A DNA stretch of 64,000 nucleotides. Source: Caprella mutica. Taxonomy: Eukaryota > Arthropoda > Malacostraca > Amphipoda > Caprellidae. How positions within the stretch are numbered: the first letter of the stretch is position 1; every line of letters starts with the position of its first letter. The stretch spans positions 1 through 64,000 of the forward strand of contig CANNZV010001184.1 in NCBI GenBank assembly GCA_947561585.1. Reading direction: 5' to 3'. A model generated the notes under the pieces. The model was not told the origin of the DNA, did no database searches, and saw only the letters and a program-made list of their open reading frames with translations. Positions 34,701 to 44,473 of this stretch are shown one piece after another. The translations under genes were made by a program, and so were the position numbers.

Positions 34701-37281
34701 TACCTTAGCAACAAAAGCTATTAATTTGGATATAAAAGCTGATACTAAGCGCTCCATATTATCCTCTGTTGCTTCTCAGTTCGACATTTATAACTACAAC
34801 GGGCCGTTGTTAAACAGAGCTCGTTTGTTTCTGCACGAATTGCAATGCAATTCTTCCATAGGATGGGATGATAAACTCTCCGTAGATTTACTGAGAGAGT
34901 GGTGTAATATTTGCAGACAAGCTAATTCTTCACCAGTAATAGAGATTGAACGATTTGTCGGCAACAGAAATAGCAAGTACAGACTGCTGGCATTTTCTGA
35001 CAGTAGTAAAACCATATACGGAGTTGTGGTTTACATCAAAGATCTTCAGACTAATAAAACTACTTTTCTCCTAGCTAAAAATCGCATTGTTAACAAGCAA
35101 ATGGAGGATAAGAGTATCCCTTCGTTAGAAATGCAGGGAATAGTTCTAGCTGTTGAGTGTTTATTGGATATATACAATGAGCTAGGTGGCAGTCAGTGCG
35201 TTTGTCCTATTGATATTAGTGACATGTATGTATATTCCGATAGTTTGGTATGCTTATCATGGATAAATGCACACGTTAATAAATTAGACAAGCCACAAAA
35301 GCGATCTGTTTTTATACAGAATAGGCTGCTTAAGATTTGTAAACTGTGTGATACATTTCCTATAACTTTCAATTTTGTTTCAGGGATGGAAAATCCTTCA
35401 GATTGTATGACTAGATGTCTCTCTCATAAAATGTTAAGTCAGACATGCTATATTTCAGGACCTACATTTATAGATACTAAGGACCAGCTTAGCAGAGAAG
35501 ATATCATGTCTGTAACTGTACCTAATCCTAACGTGAGTCTATCTGAACCCATAGAGGTACTATCTGCCAGTTTTGCTCATGATGATTTGAGATATGAAGA
35601 AAATCTAACAAACTCCTCCTCATTCATTAAATTACGTGGCATTTACAGTAAGGTTTTCATGTTCATTAACAAACTGAAGCATCGTGCTAAATTAGCGCAA
35701 CTATCTCATGCCACTGATTATAATTTCTATAAAGAGTCTACGGACTTTCTCATAAAGAATGATCAATGCAAGGGGTATAATGATATAGTTTCTTATTTTG
35801 AGGGTGGTAGTAAACTTGTGAAAGATATCCCTAATTTAGTTAAGCAGTTGAATGTGTTTATGGATAACCGTGGATTATTGAGAGTTAGGAGCAAATTTGG
35901 GAGAATGGTTAAAGGCAAACTCGCTATATTTCCGGTATTACTAGTTAAACGCAGTAAACTCACTGATTTATTTGTGGAATATTTTCATGATAAGATGTCT
36001 CATTCAGGGGTTTACAACGTGATAAGTGAGTTGAGAAAATTGGTTTACATTCCTCATTTATTTTCAGTTGTTAAAAAGGTGATTAGGCGTTGTATTGTTT
36101 GCCGTAGGTTCAAAGCCAGACCAATTCAGATTAATCAAAGCCCTTACAGGGAAAATAGAATAAATCCGCCTCAAATTCCTTATCGACATATTTATATGGA
36201 CTTTTTTGGACCTTACCAGGTGAAAGTCAACAATGTAAAATCGAAGGTTTACATTCTGTGCATTACTTGTACCTATACTAGGGCTATCAACTTGAAACTT
36301 TGCATTGATCTTACAGTTAAGGAGTTTTTGCGGGGATTTCAGATTCATTGTTTTGAGTTTGGAGTTCCAACGTACGTAGTAACAGATTTAGGAAGTAACT
36401 TTGTGGCTGGCGCTAACATGATTAGAGATTTTTTGAAGGATCCTGAATCTGCTGGGTATTTTGAGGAGAATAATGTATCTCTGATAATATTTGAGCAGTA
36501 TTTTAAAGGGAACAGTTCCTTGGGATCGTTGGTAGAGAGTTGCGTTAAGTTATCAAAACGACTCATATTTGGTGCTAATAGGAATAACATTTTGAATTTC
36601 AGAGATTTTGAATTCCTCATTGCCCAAACTGTTCACTTGGTCAATAAGCGTCCTATCGCATTTAAAGAGAGCTTGAGGGATTTAGAGAGTGATGACTTTC
36701 TCAAAGTTGTTACCCCGGAAATTTTGGTGCGGGGTCACGAGATGCTTTCCATTAATTTGATCCCTAGTTTACAGGCAGATGTTGATCACGCCGATCCAGA
36801 TTGGAGTTCAGAAAGTCCTCCTCACTCCGCCAGAAATGCATCGAGGAATTTACAGATAGTGAGGCAATCTCTAATTGATCTCTATCATGGCGAATTTTTA
36901 AGCACCTTGATTGAGCAAGCAGTTGACGTGAGGGATCGCTACAAGCCCGTCAAACATGATTTGATTAAAAGGGACGACATCGTATTACTGAGGGAGGCGA
37001 ATACTAAGATTTCTCAGTACCCAATGGGAATAGTACAGTCTGTTGTTACAAACATCAACAATGAAGTCACTGGTGCAACTATTTTTAAGGGAGGTACCAG
37101 AGAATTAGTTAAACGTCACTCTACGTCGCTCATTCCGTTGCTGACTGATGATGGTGGCTGTGACGATGAGGAAGCAGTGAAACCATGCGACGCACCTGAA
37201 GCTGCTACCGGTAATACCCGCCCCCAGCGTGCAGCAAAAGACCGATGTATACGTACACTTAAGAGCTATTGCAATACATAA
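31705..37281 (+). CDS. BEL/Pao gag-pol polyprotein, copy 2 (1858 aa)
   Basis: Makes the retrotransposon particle and its enzymes. Order: helical N-terminus; DUF1759-type gag core (about 120-300; FFSEFEDTINKYQYSEYDKL, LSGKAL); Cys/His-rich knuckles (325-395); aspartic protease with DCGSQANFI (D448); reverse transcriptase (first catalytic Asp D846 in CFDIVKAF; YMDN at 929-932 where most RTs have YxDD); RNase H (D1099, E1142, D1179); integrase zinc finger (H1428 to about C1466) and DDE core (D1499, D1561, E1611); DUF5641-like C-terminus (about 1746-1858). There is no envelope gene. The start is the ATG at 31705 (A at -3, G at +4). Unlike the other copies it has a 6-bp insertion adding two residues around 795 in the RT RVVYMS motif, plus private changes (Tyr for Cys and Asp in gag), so RT activity is doubtful. 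Confidence 0.92.
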   Translation: MVDIKEFTILVNKRKYLRKKITELFNSRELFINLTVQEIKEKFDLIESYLADTESINGEIHLYYIDKDGKLGYDELEKCQDYKDNLTICVSNLKSILPSTNNNFVPVNNQPSALRSPIAPLPKFMSTDGEDLTRFFSEFEDTINKYQYSEYDKLLLLKQQLSGKALILVNSLEADKQGYKDAKCLLIKALASEETQTFNTIKQLTELKLTMKGEPFEYISKVRVLSENIRKLNITIDDFLQFFVWQGLNELFQEQLTNVTNTNKPAFNVIMDTFFIAAERYYIAIKKSKPVRQNEDMKPITDGYTNAFAARVNYNASGDGKFRQCILCPLTKNEPSTHPIYRCDKYRDSKEKIKRLKELNGCVKCGYINHQINNCKFKLNNRCRHCNKWHQSFLCDENALESRNDKPVRTSNHAAILSDVFPGTVSSNCILPTFSMFIGETHVRALKDCGSQANFIEADLAERLNLKIIEDNVSVELNGINVKHKYTSKIVQIKAKFGECEYIIEAMTIPNININFTINCLGSIVDKFNTLDLLLADRFINCNSTNVGNLKFILGTKGAYCVPETDVVIGDDKKSVYSLTPCGILLRGDANELLSNLNKVCNTSLSNNLPLNTLQLHASNICSDVSLNEGKENEDSKLKPFNMSKGQINLSNLEKAKELMLSQYCDYYTNYDQENCNDKDSELNDSLVKFALNSLSINSDGRIVMPLLWNSSVSHLLGTNSNLAKAVLKANLKKLVKDDMLLKMVDQTFKDQEKAGIVERIHNFDQFSNENPNHSFLAHFGVYKLNRETTKVRVLVVYMSNVCEQNPDFKLTVNHNQAIHSGPSLNQKLSSSLLHLRFDPFLLCFDIVKAFNCIALSEVDMNRLLFYWFRDVTKRDFTIVPYRHLRLSFGIRCSPTILMLALYYILVLNVEGEDRRVVQMKKLIYQLAYMDNLAVTATSREELVDYYNLLTPIFGEFGFPLQQFICNDKLLQNDIDEMADTETSGTVKLLGINWNRESDTLATKAINLDIKADTKRSILSSVASQFDIYNYNGPLLNRARLFLHELQCNSSIGWDDKLSVDLLREWCNICRQANSSPVIEIERFVGNRNSKYRLLAFSDSSKTIYGVVVYIKDLQTNKTTFLLAKNRIVNKQMEDKSIPSLEMQGIVLAVECLLDIYNELGGSQCVCPIDISDMYVYSDSLVCLSWINAHVNKLDKPQKRSVFIQNRLLKICKLCDTFPITFNFVSGMENPSDCMTRCLSHKMLSQTCYISGPTFIDTKDQLSREDIMSVTVPNPNVSLSEPIEVLSASFAHDDLRYEENLTNSSSFIKLRGIYSKVFMFINKLKHRAKLAQLSHATDYNFYKESTDFLIKNDQCKGYNDIVSYFEGGSKLVKDIPNLVKQLNVFMDNRGLLRVRSKFGRMVKGKLAIFPVLLVKRSKLTDLFVEYFHDKMSHSGVYNVISELRKLVYIPHLFSVVKKVIRRCIVCRRFKARPIQINQSPYRENRINPPQIPYRHIYMDFFGPYQVKVNNVKSKVYILCITCTYTRAINLKLCIDLTVKEFLRGFQIHCFEFGVPTYVVTDLGSNFVAGANMIRDFLKDPESAGYFEENNVSLIIFEQYFKGNSSLGSLVESCVKLSKRLIFGANRNNILNFRDFEFLIAQTVHLVNKRPIAFKESLRDLESDDFLKVVTPEILVRGHEMLSINLIPSLQADVDHADPDWSSESPPHSARNASRNLQIVRQSLIDLYHGEFLSTLIEQAVDVRDRYKPVKHDLIKRDDIVLLREANTKISQYPMGIVQSVVTNINNEVTGATIFKGGTRELVKRHSTSLIPLLTDDGGCDDEEAVKPCDAPEAATGNTRPQRAAKDRCIRTLKSYCNT

Positions 37282-37345
37282 ATTGTGATTTATGTATTAT
37301 TTGATTCACCTTTATTTTTTTCAAAGGTGAACGCCCCCCTCGGAG

Positions 37346-38606
37346 TGTACATAAATACACATCTATGTATATATGTTTATTGTTTAATTATTGTTCTTAT
37401 CTTATTTGTTCATTATATGTTGCGTGTATATATTATATCTTGAAGTTTTAATAGTTTATGTCCTTAATTAAATATTCCCTTTACATTTATAAATTCTAAC
37501 TATTTCAATTTCTTAATTCATTCATTATGCCACATATATGAGCTACCTCGTTGCGCTTTTATTTATTGTCTAAATTCAAACCAAATTGGACGCGCAGCGA
37601 GTTAGCTCTATATCTTAACCTTTGTTCTGAGGTTTTCCCACCAGACTTAGGTAACCTCAAACAGCTGATGCTGACACAGGTCAGTTACCTCCACAATCCC
37701 TTACTAACAACAACAACTTCCTCAAACATCCGTGTCTCGAAGACTAGCTAAAATATGTTGGGCTAAAGGAGACAGGAAGGCCATCTCGGTTGCCGGTTGA
37801 GGCATGTTACCTGGCGTTAGTTAACCGGACACCTGGCACTGAAAGGGACACGATGGACTGGAGGACGGCTATGGCATGATTTATCTGTTAGAGATTTAGG
37901 TAAGACTAATTCGCATGGCGCACAATTTGGTTTTGAATCTCTAATTAATTATGTTTGTGTATATATATTTCCATTCATAATAAGATAATAAGACTATGTT
38001 CCAAATTAAAAATAAAAGCAACTAGGTGGCTCATTTTATATATATCCTACTTTCAATGTTTTCAATTTTTTATATCTATAAATCCTAACTATGAAACTAC
38101 CGATTCTTCACTCCTAAAATTCTATTAAATTTCTATCGTTAAATTCTATTAAATTTCTATCGTTAAATTCTATTAAATTTCTATCGTTAAATTCTATTAA
38201 ATTTCTATCGTTAAAATTCTATTAAATTTCTATTAAATTTCTATTAAATTCTATTTGTTAAATTCTGTTAAATTCTATTATTAAATTCTATTAAATTCTA
38301 TTATTAAATTCTGTCTCTGTTAAAAATGCTACTAATTTTTACAGTCCATAAATTTAACCTAATCTCCAATTTATACAAGTTTAATATTATAAATCTCTTA
38401 AAATTTATTTCCCACAGTCACTGTTGCTGGTGCTGAGTTCCCGTATCGCCATTCTTCACGGGGACTAAACTATATATCAAGACTCTGGACAATTATCACG
38501 AACTATAACCTAAATTGTTCATAGATAACTAATACAATATAGGTGTTATTTAAACTTTCATTTATCCTTATTCAGTGTTTTGTTAATAGGCTATTATTTC
38601 AGTACA
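37346..38606 (+). repeat. LTR2 (1261 bp)
   Basis: Four internal 24-bp units; type B variant (C at 37662). Donor GTAAGA at 37900, AATAAA at 38011-38016, stem-loop 37540-37556 / 37592-37608. Preceded by gtgaacgcccccctcggag, the region where plus-strand priming is expected, though it is not a classical polypurine run. Confidence 0.88.
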
Positions 38607-38838
38607 TGGAACCTCCGGCGGGACTAGTCTGCTGCTGTGCCTGAATCCTCATTAATGTTTTCTTTCAGTATGTCTTTGTTGTGTGTCTTAATAGGGGGTG
38701 CATGCTCCTGGTGGCTATCGAGGTGGCTGATTTCATCGTATGTTGTTCTAATTTATAAATTTATATTTTGTGCTTTCATTTGTGTATTGTGTACTGTTAT
38801 ATGGTGTGTTTTTTGCACAGCATAAATTATTCGTAATA
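38607..38838 (+). promoter_or_regulatory. Primer-binding site and leader, copy 3
   Basis: Primer site at 38607-38624. The acceptor AG at 38819-38820 pairs with the GTAAGA donor at 37900 in LTR2 as a possible 921-bp leader intron that would remove the hydrophobic upstream frame. Confidence 0.65.
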
Positions 38839-41800
38839 ATGGTAGATATTAAAGAGTTTACCATATTGGTAAATAAACGTAAATACCTGAGAAAGAAAAT
38901 TACTGAACTGTTTAATTCACGTGAGCTTTTCATTAATTTGACAGTCCAAGAGATCAAAGAAAAATTTGATTTGATTGAGAGTTACCTTGCTGATACGGAG
39001 AGTATAAACGGGGAAATTCATTTGTATTGCATTGATAAAGATGGTAAATTGGGAGATGATGAGCTAGAAAAATGTCAGGATTATAAAGATAACTTAACTA
39101 TTTGTGTGTCTAATCTTAAGTCTATCCTTCCTTCCACTAATAATAATTTTGTCCCTGTTAATAATCAGCCGAGTGCATTACGTAGTCCTATCGCTCCATT
39201 ACCGAAATTCATGAGTACCGATGGTGAAGATCTAACTAGATTTTTTTCTGAATTTGAAGATACTATTAATAAATACCAGTACTCTGAGTACGACAAGTTG
39301 CTGCTGTTAAAACAGCAATTGAGTGGTAAGGCTTTAATTCTCGTAAATTCACTTGAGGCAGACAAACAGGGTTATAAAGATGCTAAATGTTTACTTATTA
39401 AAGCTCTTGCTTCTGAGGAAACTCAAACTTTCAATACTATTAAGCAGCTAACTGAATTGAAGCTAACCATGAAGGGTGAACCATTTGAGTATATTTCTAA
39501 GGTTAGGGTTTTGTCAGAAAATATCCGAAAACTTAATATCACTATTGACGATTTTCTCCAGTTCTTTGTTTGGCAGGGTTTGAACGAGCTTTTTCAAGAA
39601 CAGCTCACTAATGTCACAAATACTAATAAACCGGCCTTTAACGTTATTATGGATACGTTTTTTATTGCAGCCGAAAGATATTACATTGCTATTAAAAAAT
39701 CAAAACCTGTTAGGCAAAATGAAGATATGAAACCAATTACGGATGGTTATACTAATGCATTTGCTGCTAGAGTTAATTATAATGCTAGTGGTGATGGTAA
39801 ATTCAGACAGTGTATTTTGTGTCCCTTAACTAAAAATGAACCCTCCACCCACCCTATTTACAGGTGTGATAAGTACAGGGACTCTAAAGAAAAGATTAAA
39901 CGTTTGAAGGAATTGAATGGCTGTGTTAAATGTGGTTATATTAACCACCAAATTAATAACTGCAAATTCAAATTGAACAACAGATGCAGACATTGCAATA
40001 AATGGCACCAATCTTTCTTGTGCGATGAAAATGCATTAGAATCACGTAACGATAAACCCGTAAGAACTAGTAACCATGCTGCAATTCTATCTGATGTATT
40101 TCCAGGTACAGTATCTTCTAATTGTATTTTGCCTACTTTTTCTATGTTTATAGGAGAGACTCATGTAAGAGCCTTGAAAGATTGTGGTAGTCAGGCAAAC
40201 TTTATTGAAGCAGATTTGGCTGAGAGATTGAACTTAAAAATTATTGAGGATAATGTTTCTGTAGAATTGAATGGAATAAATGTGAAACATAAGTACACTA
40301 GTAAAATTGTTCAGATTAAAGCTAAATTTGGTGAATGTGAATACATTATTGAGGCTATGACTATTCCTAATATTAACATTAATTTTACGATTAATTGTTT
40401 GGGGTCCATTGTTGATAAATTTAATACACTTGATTTGCTCCTAGCAGACAGGTTTATTAATTGTAATTCTACGAATGTTGGAAATTTGAAGTTCATCTTA
40501 GGTACAAAGGGAGCATACTGCGTGCCCGAAACTGATGTAGTTATTGGAGATGATAAGAAATCTGTGTACTCTCTTACTCCATGTGGCATACTCCTGAGAG
40601 GTGACGCCAATGAACTACTCTCTAATCTAAACAAGGTGTGTAATACTTCTCTATCTAATAATCTGCCTCTTAACCCTTTGCAATTGCACGCATCAAATAT
40701 TTGTAGCGATGTGTCTTTGAATGAAGGAAAGGAGAATGAAGATAGTAAGTTGAAACCATTTAATATGTCTAAAGGGCAAATTAATTTGTCAAACCTAGAG
40801 AAAGCAAAGGAGCTTATGCTGTCTCAGTATTGTGACTATTACACTAATTATGACCAGGAAAATTGTAATGATAAGGATTCTGAGCTCAATGATTCCCTTG
40901 TAAAGTTCGCTTTAAATAGTTTAAGCATAAATTCAGATGGTAGAATTGTGATGCCTTTACTATGGAATAGCTCAGTGTCACACCTGCTAGGTACGAACAG
41001 TAACTTAGCAAAAGCAGTGTTAAAAGCAAATCTAAAGAAATTAGTTAAAGACGATATGCTTCTAAAAATGGTAGATCAAACTTTCAAAGATCAGGAAAAA
41101 GCAGGAATTGTGGAAAGGATTCACAACTTCGACCAATTCTCAAATGAAAATCCTAACCACAGCTTTTTAGCTCACTTTGGTGTATATAAATTGAATAGAG
41201 AAACCACGAAGGTCAGAGTAGTCTATATGTCCAATGTTTGTGAACAAAACCCAGATTTCAAACTTACGGTTAATCATAACCAGGCTATACATAGTGGACC
41301 TTCACTCAATCAAAAACTCTCATCGTCACTGTTACACCTGCGTTTTGATCCTTTTTTGTTGTGTTTCGATATAGTCAAAGCATTCAATTGCATTGCATTG
41401 AGCGAGGTAGATATGAACCGTCTATTGTTCTATTGGTTCCGTGACGTCACTAAGAGGGATTTTACGATAGTTCCTTACAGACATCTTAGACTGAGCTTTG
41501 GTATACGCTGTAGCCCCACTATCCTCATGTTGGCCCTGTATTACATTTTAGTTTTAAATGTAGAGGGAGAGGACCGTAGATTCGTTCAAATGAAGAAATT
41601 AATTTATCAATTAGCGTACATGGATAATCTTGCAGTTACTGCTACTAGCAGGGAAGAATTAGTAGATTACTATAATTTATTGACTCCTATTTTTGGTGAA
41701 TTTGGATTTCCACTCCAACAGTTTATATGTAACGATAAACTACTTCAAAATGACATTGATGAAATGGCAGATACTGAAACTAGCGGTACCGTGAAGTTGC

Positions 41801-44409
41801 TGGGAATAAATTGGAATAGAGAGAGTGATACCTTAGCAACAAAAGCTATTAATTTGGATATAAAAGCTGATACTAAGCGCTCCATATTATCCTCTGTTGC
41901 TTCTCAGTTCGACATTTATAACTACAACGGGCCGTTGTTAAACAGAGCTCGTTTGTTTCTGCACGAATTGCAATGCAATTCTTCCATAGGATGGGATGAT
42001 AAACTCTCCGTAGATTTACTGAGAGAGTGGTGTAATATTTGCAGACAAGCTAATTCTTCACCAGTAATAGAGATTGAACGATTTGTCGGCAACAGAAATA
42101 GCAAGTACAGACTGCTGGCATTTTCTGACAGTAGTAAAACCATATACGGAGTTGTGGTTTACATCAAAGATCTTCAGACTAATAAAACTACTTTTCTCCT
42201 AGCTAAAAATCGCATTGTTAACCAGCAAATGGAGGATAAGAGTATCCCTTCGTTAGAAATGCAGGGAATAGTTCTAGCTGTTGAGTGTTTATTGGATATA
42301 TACAATGAGCTAGGTGGCAGTCAGTGCGTTTGTCCTATTGATATTAGTGACATGTATGTATATTCCGATAGTTTGGTATGCTTATCATGGATAAATGCAC
42401 ACGTTAATAAATTAGACAAGCCACAAAAGCGATCTGTTTTTATACAGAATAGGCTGCTTAAGATTTGTAAACTGTGTGATACATTTCCTATAACTTTCAA
42501 TTTTGTTTCAGGGATGGAAAATCCTTCAGATTGTATGACTAGATGTCTCTCTCATAAAATGTTAAGTCAGACATGCTATATTTCAGGACCTACATTTATA
42601 GATACTAAGGACCAGCTTAGCAGAGAAGATATCATGTCTGTAACTGTACCTAATCCTAACGTGAGTCTATCTGAACCCATAGAGGTACTATCTGCCAGTT
42701 TTGCTCATGATGATTTGAGATATGAAGAAAATCTAACAAACTCCTCCTCATTCATTAAATTACGTGGCATTTACAGTAAGGTTTTCATGTTCATTAACAA
42801 ACTGAAGCATCGTGCTAAATTAGCGCAACTATCTCATGCCACTGATTATAATTTCTATAAAGAGTCTACGGACTTTCTCATAAAGAATGATCAATGCAAG
42901 GGGTATAATGATATAGTTTCTTATTTTGAGGGTGGTAGTAAACTTGTGAAAGATATCCCTAATTTAGTTAAGCAGTTGAATGTGTTTATGGATAACCGTG
43001 GATTATTGAGAGTTAGGAGCAAATTTGGGAGAATGGTTAAAGGCAAACTCGCTATATTTCCGGTATTACTAGTTAAACGCAGTAAACTCACTGATTTATT
43101 TGTGGAATATTTTCATGATAAGATGTCTCATTCAGGGATTTACAACGTGATAAGTGAGTTGAGAAAATTGGTTTACATTCCTCATTTATTTTCAGTTGTT
43201 AAAAAGGTGATTAGGCGTTGTATTGTTTGCCGTAGGTTCAAAGCCAGACCAATTCAGATTAATCAAAGCCCTTACAGGGAAAATAGAATAAATCCGCCTC
43301 AAATTCCTTATCGACATATTTATATGGACTTTTTTGGACCTTACCAGGTGAAAGTCAACAATGTAAAATCGAAGGTTTACATTCTGTGCATTACTTGGAC
43401 CTATACTAGGGCTATCAACTTGAAACTTTGCATTGATCTTACAGTTAAGGAGTTTTTGCGGGGATTTCAGATTCATTGTTTTGAGTTTGGAGTTCCAACG
43501 TACGTAGTAACAGATTTAGGAAGTAACTTTGTGGCTGGCGCTAACATGATTAGAGATTTCTTGAAGGATCCTGAATCTGCTGGGTATTTTGAGGAGAATA
43601 ATGTATCTCTGATAATATTTGAGCAGTATTTTAAAGGTAACAGTTCCTTGGGATCGTTGGTAGAGAGTTGCGTTAAGTTATCAAAACGACTCATATTTGG
43701 TGCTATTAGGAATAACATTTTGAATTTTAGAGATTTTGAATTCCTCATTGCCCAAACTGTTCACTTGGTCAATAAGCGTCCTATCGCATTTAAAGAGAGC
43801 TTGAGGGATTTAGAGAGTGACGACTTTCTCAAAGTTGTTACCCCGGAAATTTTGGTGCGGGGTCACGAGATGCTTTCCATTAATTTGATCCCTAGTTTAC
43901 AGGCAGATGTTGATCACGCCGATCCAGATTGGAGTTCAGAAAGTCCTCCTCACTCCGCCAGAAATGCATCGAGGAATTTACAGATAGTGAGGCAATCTCT
44001 AATTGATCTCTATCATGGCGAATTTTTAAGCACCTTGATTGAGCAAGCAGTTGACGTGAGGGATCGCTACAAGCCCGTCAAACATGATTTGATTAAAAGG
44101 GGCGACATCGTATTACTGAGGGAGGCGAATACTAAGATTTCTCAGTACCCAATGGGAATAGTACAGTCTGTTGTTACAAACATCAACAATGAAGTCACTG
44201 GTGCAACTATTTTTAAGGGAGGTACCAGAGAATTAGTTAAACGTCACTCTACGTCGCTCATTCCATTGCTGATTGATGATGGTGGCTGTGACGATGAGGA
44301 AGCAGTGAAACCATGCGACGCACCTGAAGCTGCTACCGGTAATACCCGCCCCCAGCGTGCAGCAAAAGACCGATGTATACGTACACTTAAGAGCTATTGC
44401 GATACATAA
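38839..44409 (+). CDS. BEL/Pao gag-pol polyprotein, copy 3 (1856 aa)
   Basis: Uninterrupted frame with all domains of copy 2 and no insertion in RT. Private or rare residues: Trp at about 1520 in the integrase core where the others have Cys (CITCTYT), Ile for Val beside the integrase zinc finger, and Gln for Lys before the RNase H EMQ motif. It shares Phe (RFVQ) in RT with copy 4. At the 3' end it shares Ile (GAIRNN), Ile (LIDDG) and a final Asp-Thr with copy 1, the type A signature. With copy 4 it is one of the two best candidates for a coding-competent unit. Confidence 0.93.
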   Translation: MVDIKEFTILVNKRKYLRKKITELFNSRELFINLTVQEIKEKFDLIESYLADTESINGEIHLYCIDKDGKLGDDELEKCQDYKDNLTICVSNLKSILPSTNNNFVPVNNQPSALRSPIAPLPKFMSTDGEDLTRFFSEFEDTINKYQYSEYDKLLLLKQQLSGKALILVNSLEADKQGYKDAKCLLIKALASEETQTFNTIKQLTELKLTMKGEPFEYISKVRVLSENIRKLNITIDDFLQFFVWQGLNELFQEQLTNVTNTNKPAFNVIMDTFFIAAERYYIAIKKSKPVRQNEDMKPITDGYTNAFAARVNYNASGDGKFRQCILCPLTKNEPSTHPIYRCDKYRDSKEKIKRLKELNGCVKCGYINHQINNCKFKLNNRCRHCNKWHQSFLCDENALESRNDKPVRTSNHAAILSDVFPGTVSSNCILPTFSMFIGETHVRALKDCGSQANFIEADLAERLNLKIIEDNVSVELNGINVKHKYTSKIVQIKAKFGECEYIIEAMTIPNININFTINCLGSIVDKFNTLDLLLADRFINCNSTNVGNLKFILGTKGAYCVPETDVVIGDDKKSVYSLTPCGILLRGDANELLSNLNKVCNTSLSNNLPLNPLQLHASNICSDVSLNEGKENEDSKLKPFNMSKGQINLSNLEKAKELMLSQYCDYYTNYDQENCNDKDSELNDSLVKFALNSLSINSDGRIVMPLLWNSSVSHLLGTNSNLAKAVLKANLKKLVKDDMLLKMVDQTFKDQEKAGIVERIHNFDQFSNENPNHSFLAHFGVYKLNRETTKVRVVYMSNVCEQNPDFKLTVNHNQAIHSGPSLNQKLSSSLLHLRFDPFLLCFDIVKAFNCIALSEVDMNRLLFYWFRDVTKRDFTIVPYRHLRLSFGIRCSPTILMLALYYILVLNVEGEDRRFVQMKKLIYQLAYMDNLAVTATSREELVDYYNLLTPIFGEFGFPLQQFICNDKLLQNDIDEMADTETSGTVKLLGINWNRESDTLATKAINLDIKADTKRSILSSVASQFDIYNYNGPLLNRARLFLHELQCNSSIGWDDKLSVDLLREWCNICRQANSSPVIEIERFVGNRNSKYRLLAFSDSSKTIYGVVVYIKDLQTNKTTFLLAKNRIVNQQMEDKSIPSLEMQGIVLAVECLLDIYNELGGSQCVCPIDISDMYVYSDSLVCLSWINAHVNKLDKPQKRSVFIQNRLLKICKLCDTFPITFNFVSGMENPSDCMTRCLSHKMLSQTCYISGPTFIDTKDQLSREDIMSVTVPNPNVSLSEPIEVLSASFAHDDLRYEENLTNSSSFIKLRGIYSKVFMFINKLKHRAKLAQLSHATDYNFYKESTDFLIKNDQCKGYNDIVSYFEGGSKLVKDIPNLVKQLNVFMDNRGLLRVRSKFGRMVKGKLAIFPVLLVKRSKLTDLFVEYFHDKMSHSGIYNVISELRKLVYIPHLFSVVKKVIRRCIVCRRFKARPIQINQSPYRENRINPPQIPYRHIYMDFFGPYQVKVNNVKSKVYILCITWTYTRAINLKLCIDLTVKEFLRGFQIHCFEFGVPTYVVTDLGSNFVAGANMIRDFLKDPESAGYFEENNVSLIIFEQYFKGNSSLGSLVESCVKLSKRLIFGAIRNNILNFRDFEFLIAQTVHLVNKRPIAFKESLRDLESDDFLKVVTPEILVRGHEMLSINLIPSLQADVDHADPDWSSESPPHSARNASRNLQIVRQSLIDLYHGEFLSTLIEQAVDVRDRYKPVKHDLIKRGDIVLLREANTKISQYPMGIVQSVVTNINNEVTGATIFKGGTRELVKRHSTSLIPLLIDDGGCDDEEAVKPCDAPEAATGNTRPQRAAKDRCIRTLKSYCDT

Positions 44410-44473
44410 ATTGTGATTTATGTATTATTTGATTCACCTTTATTTTTTTCAAAGGTGAACGCCCCCCTCGGAG

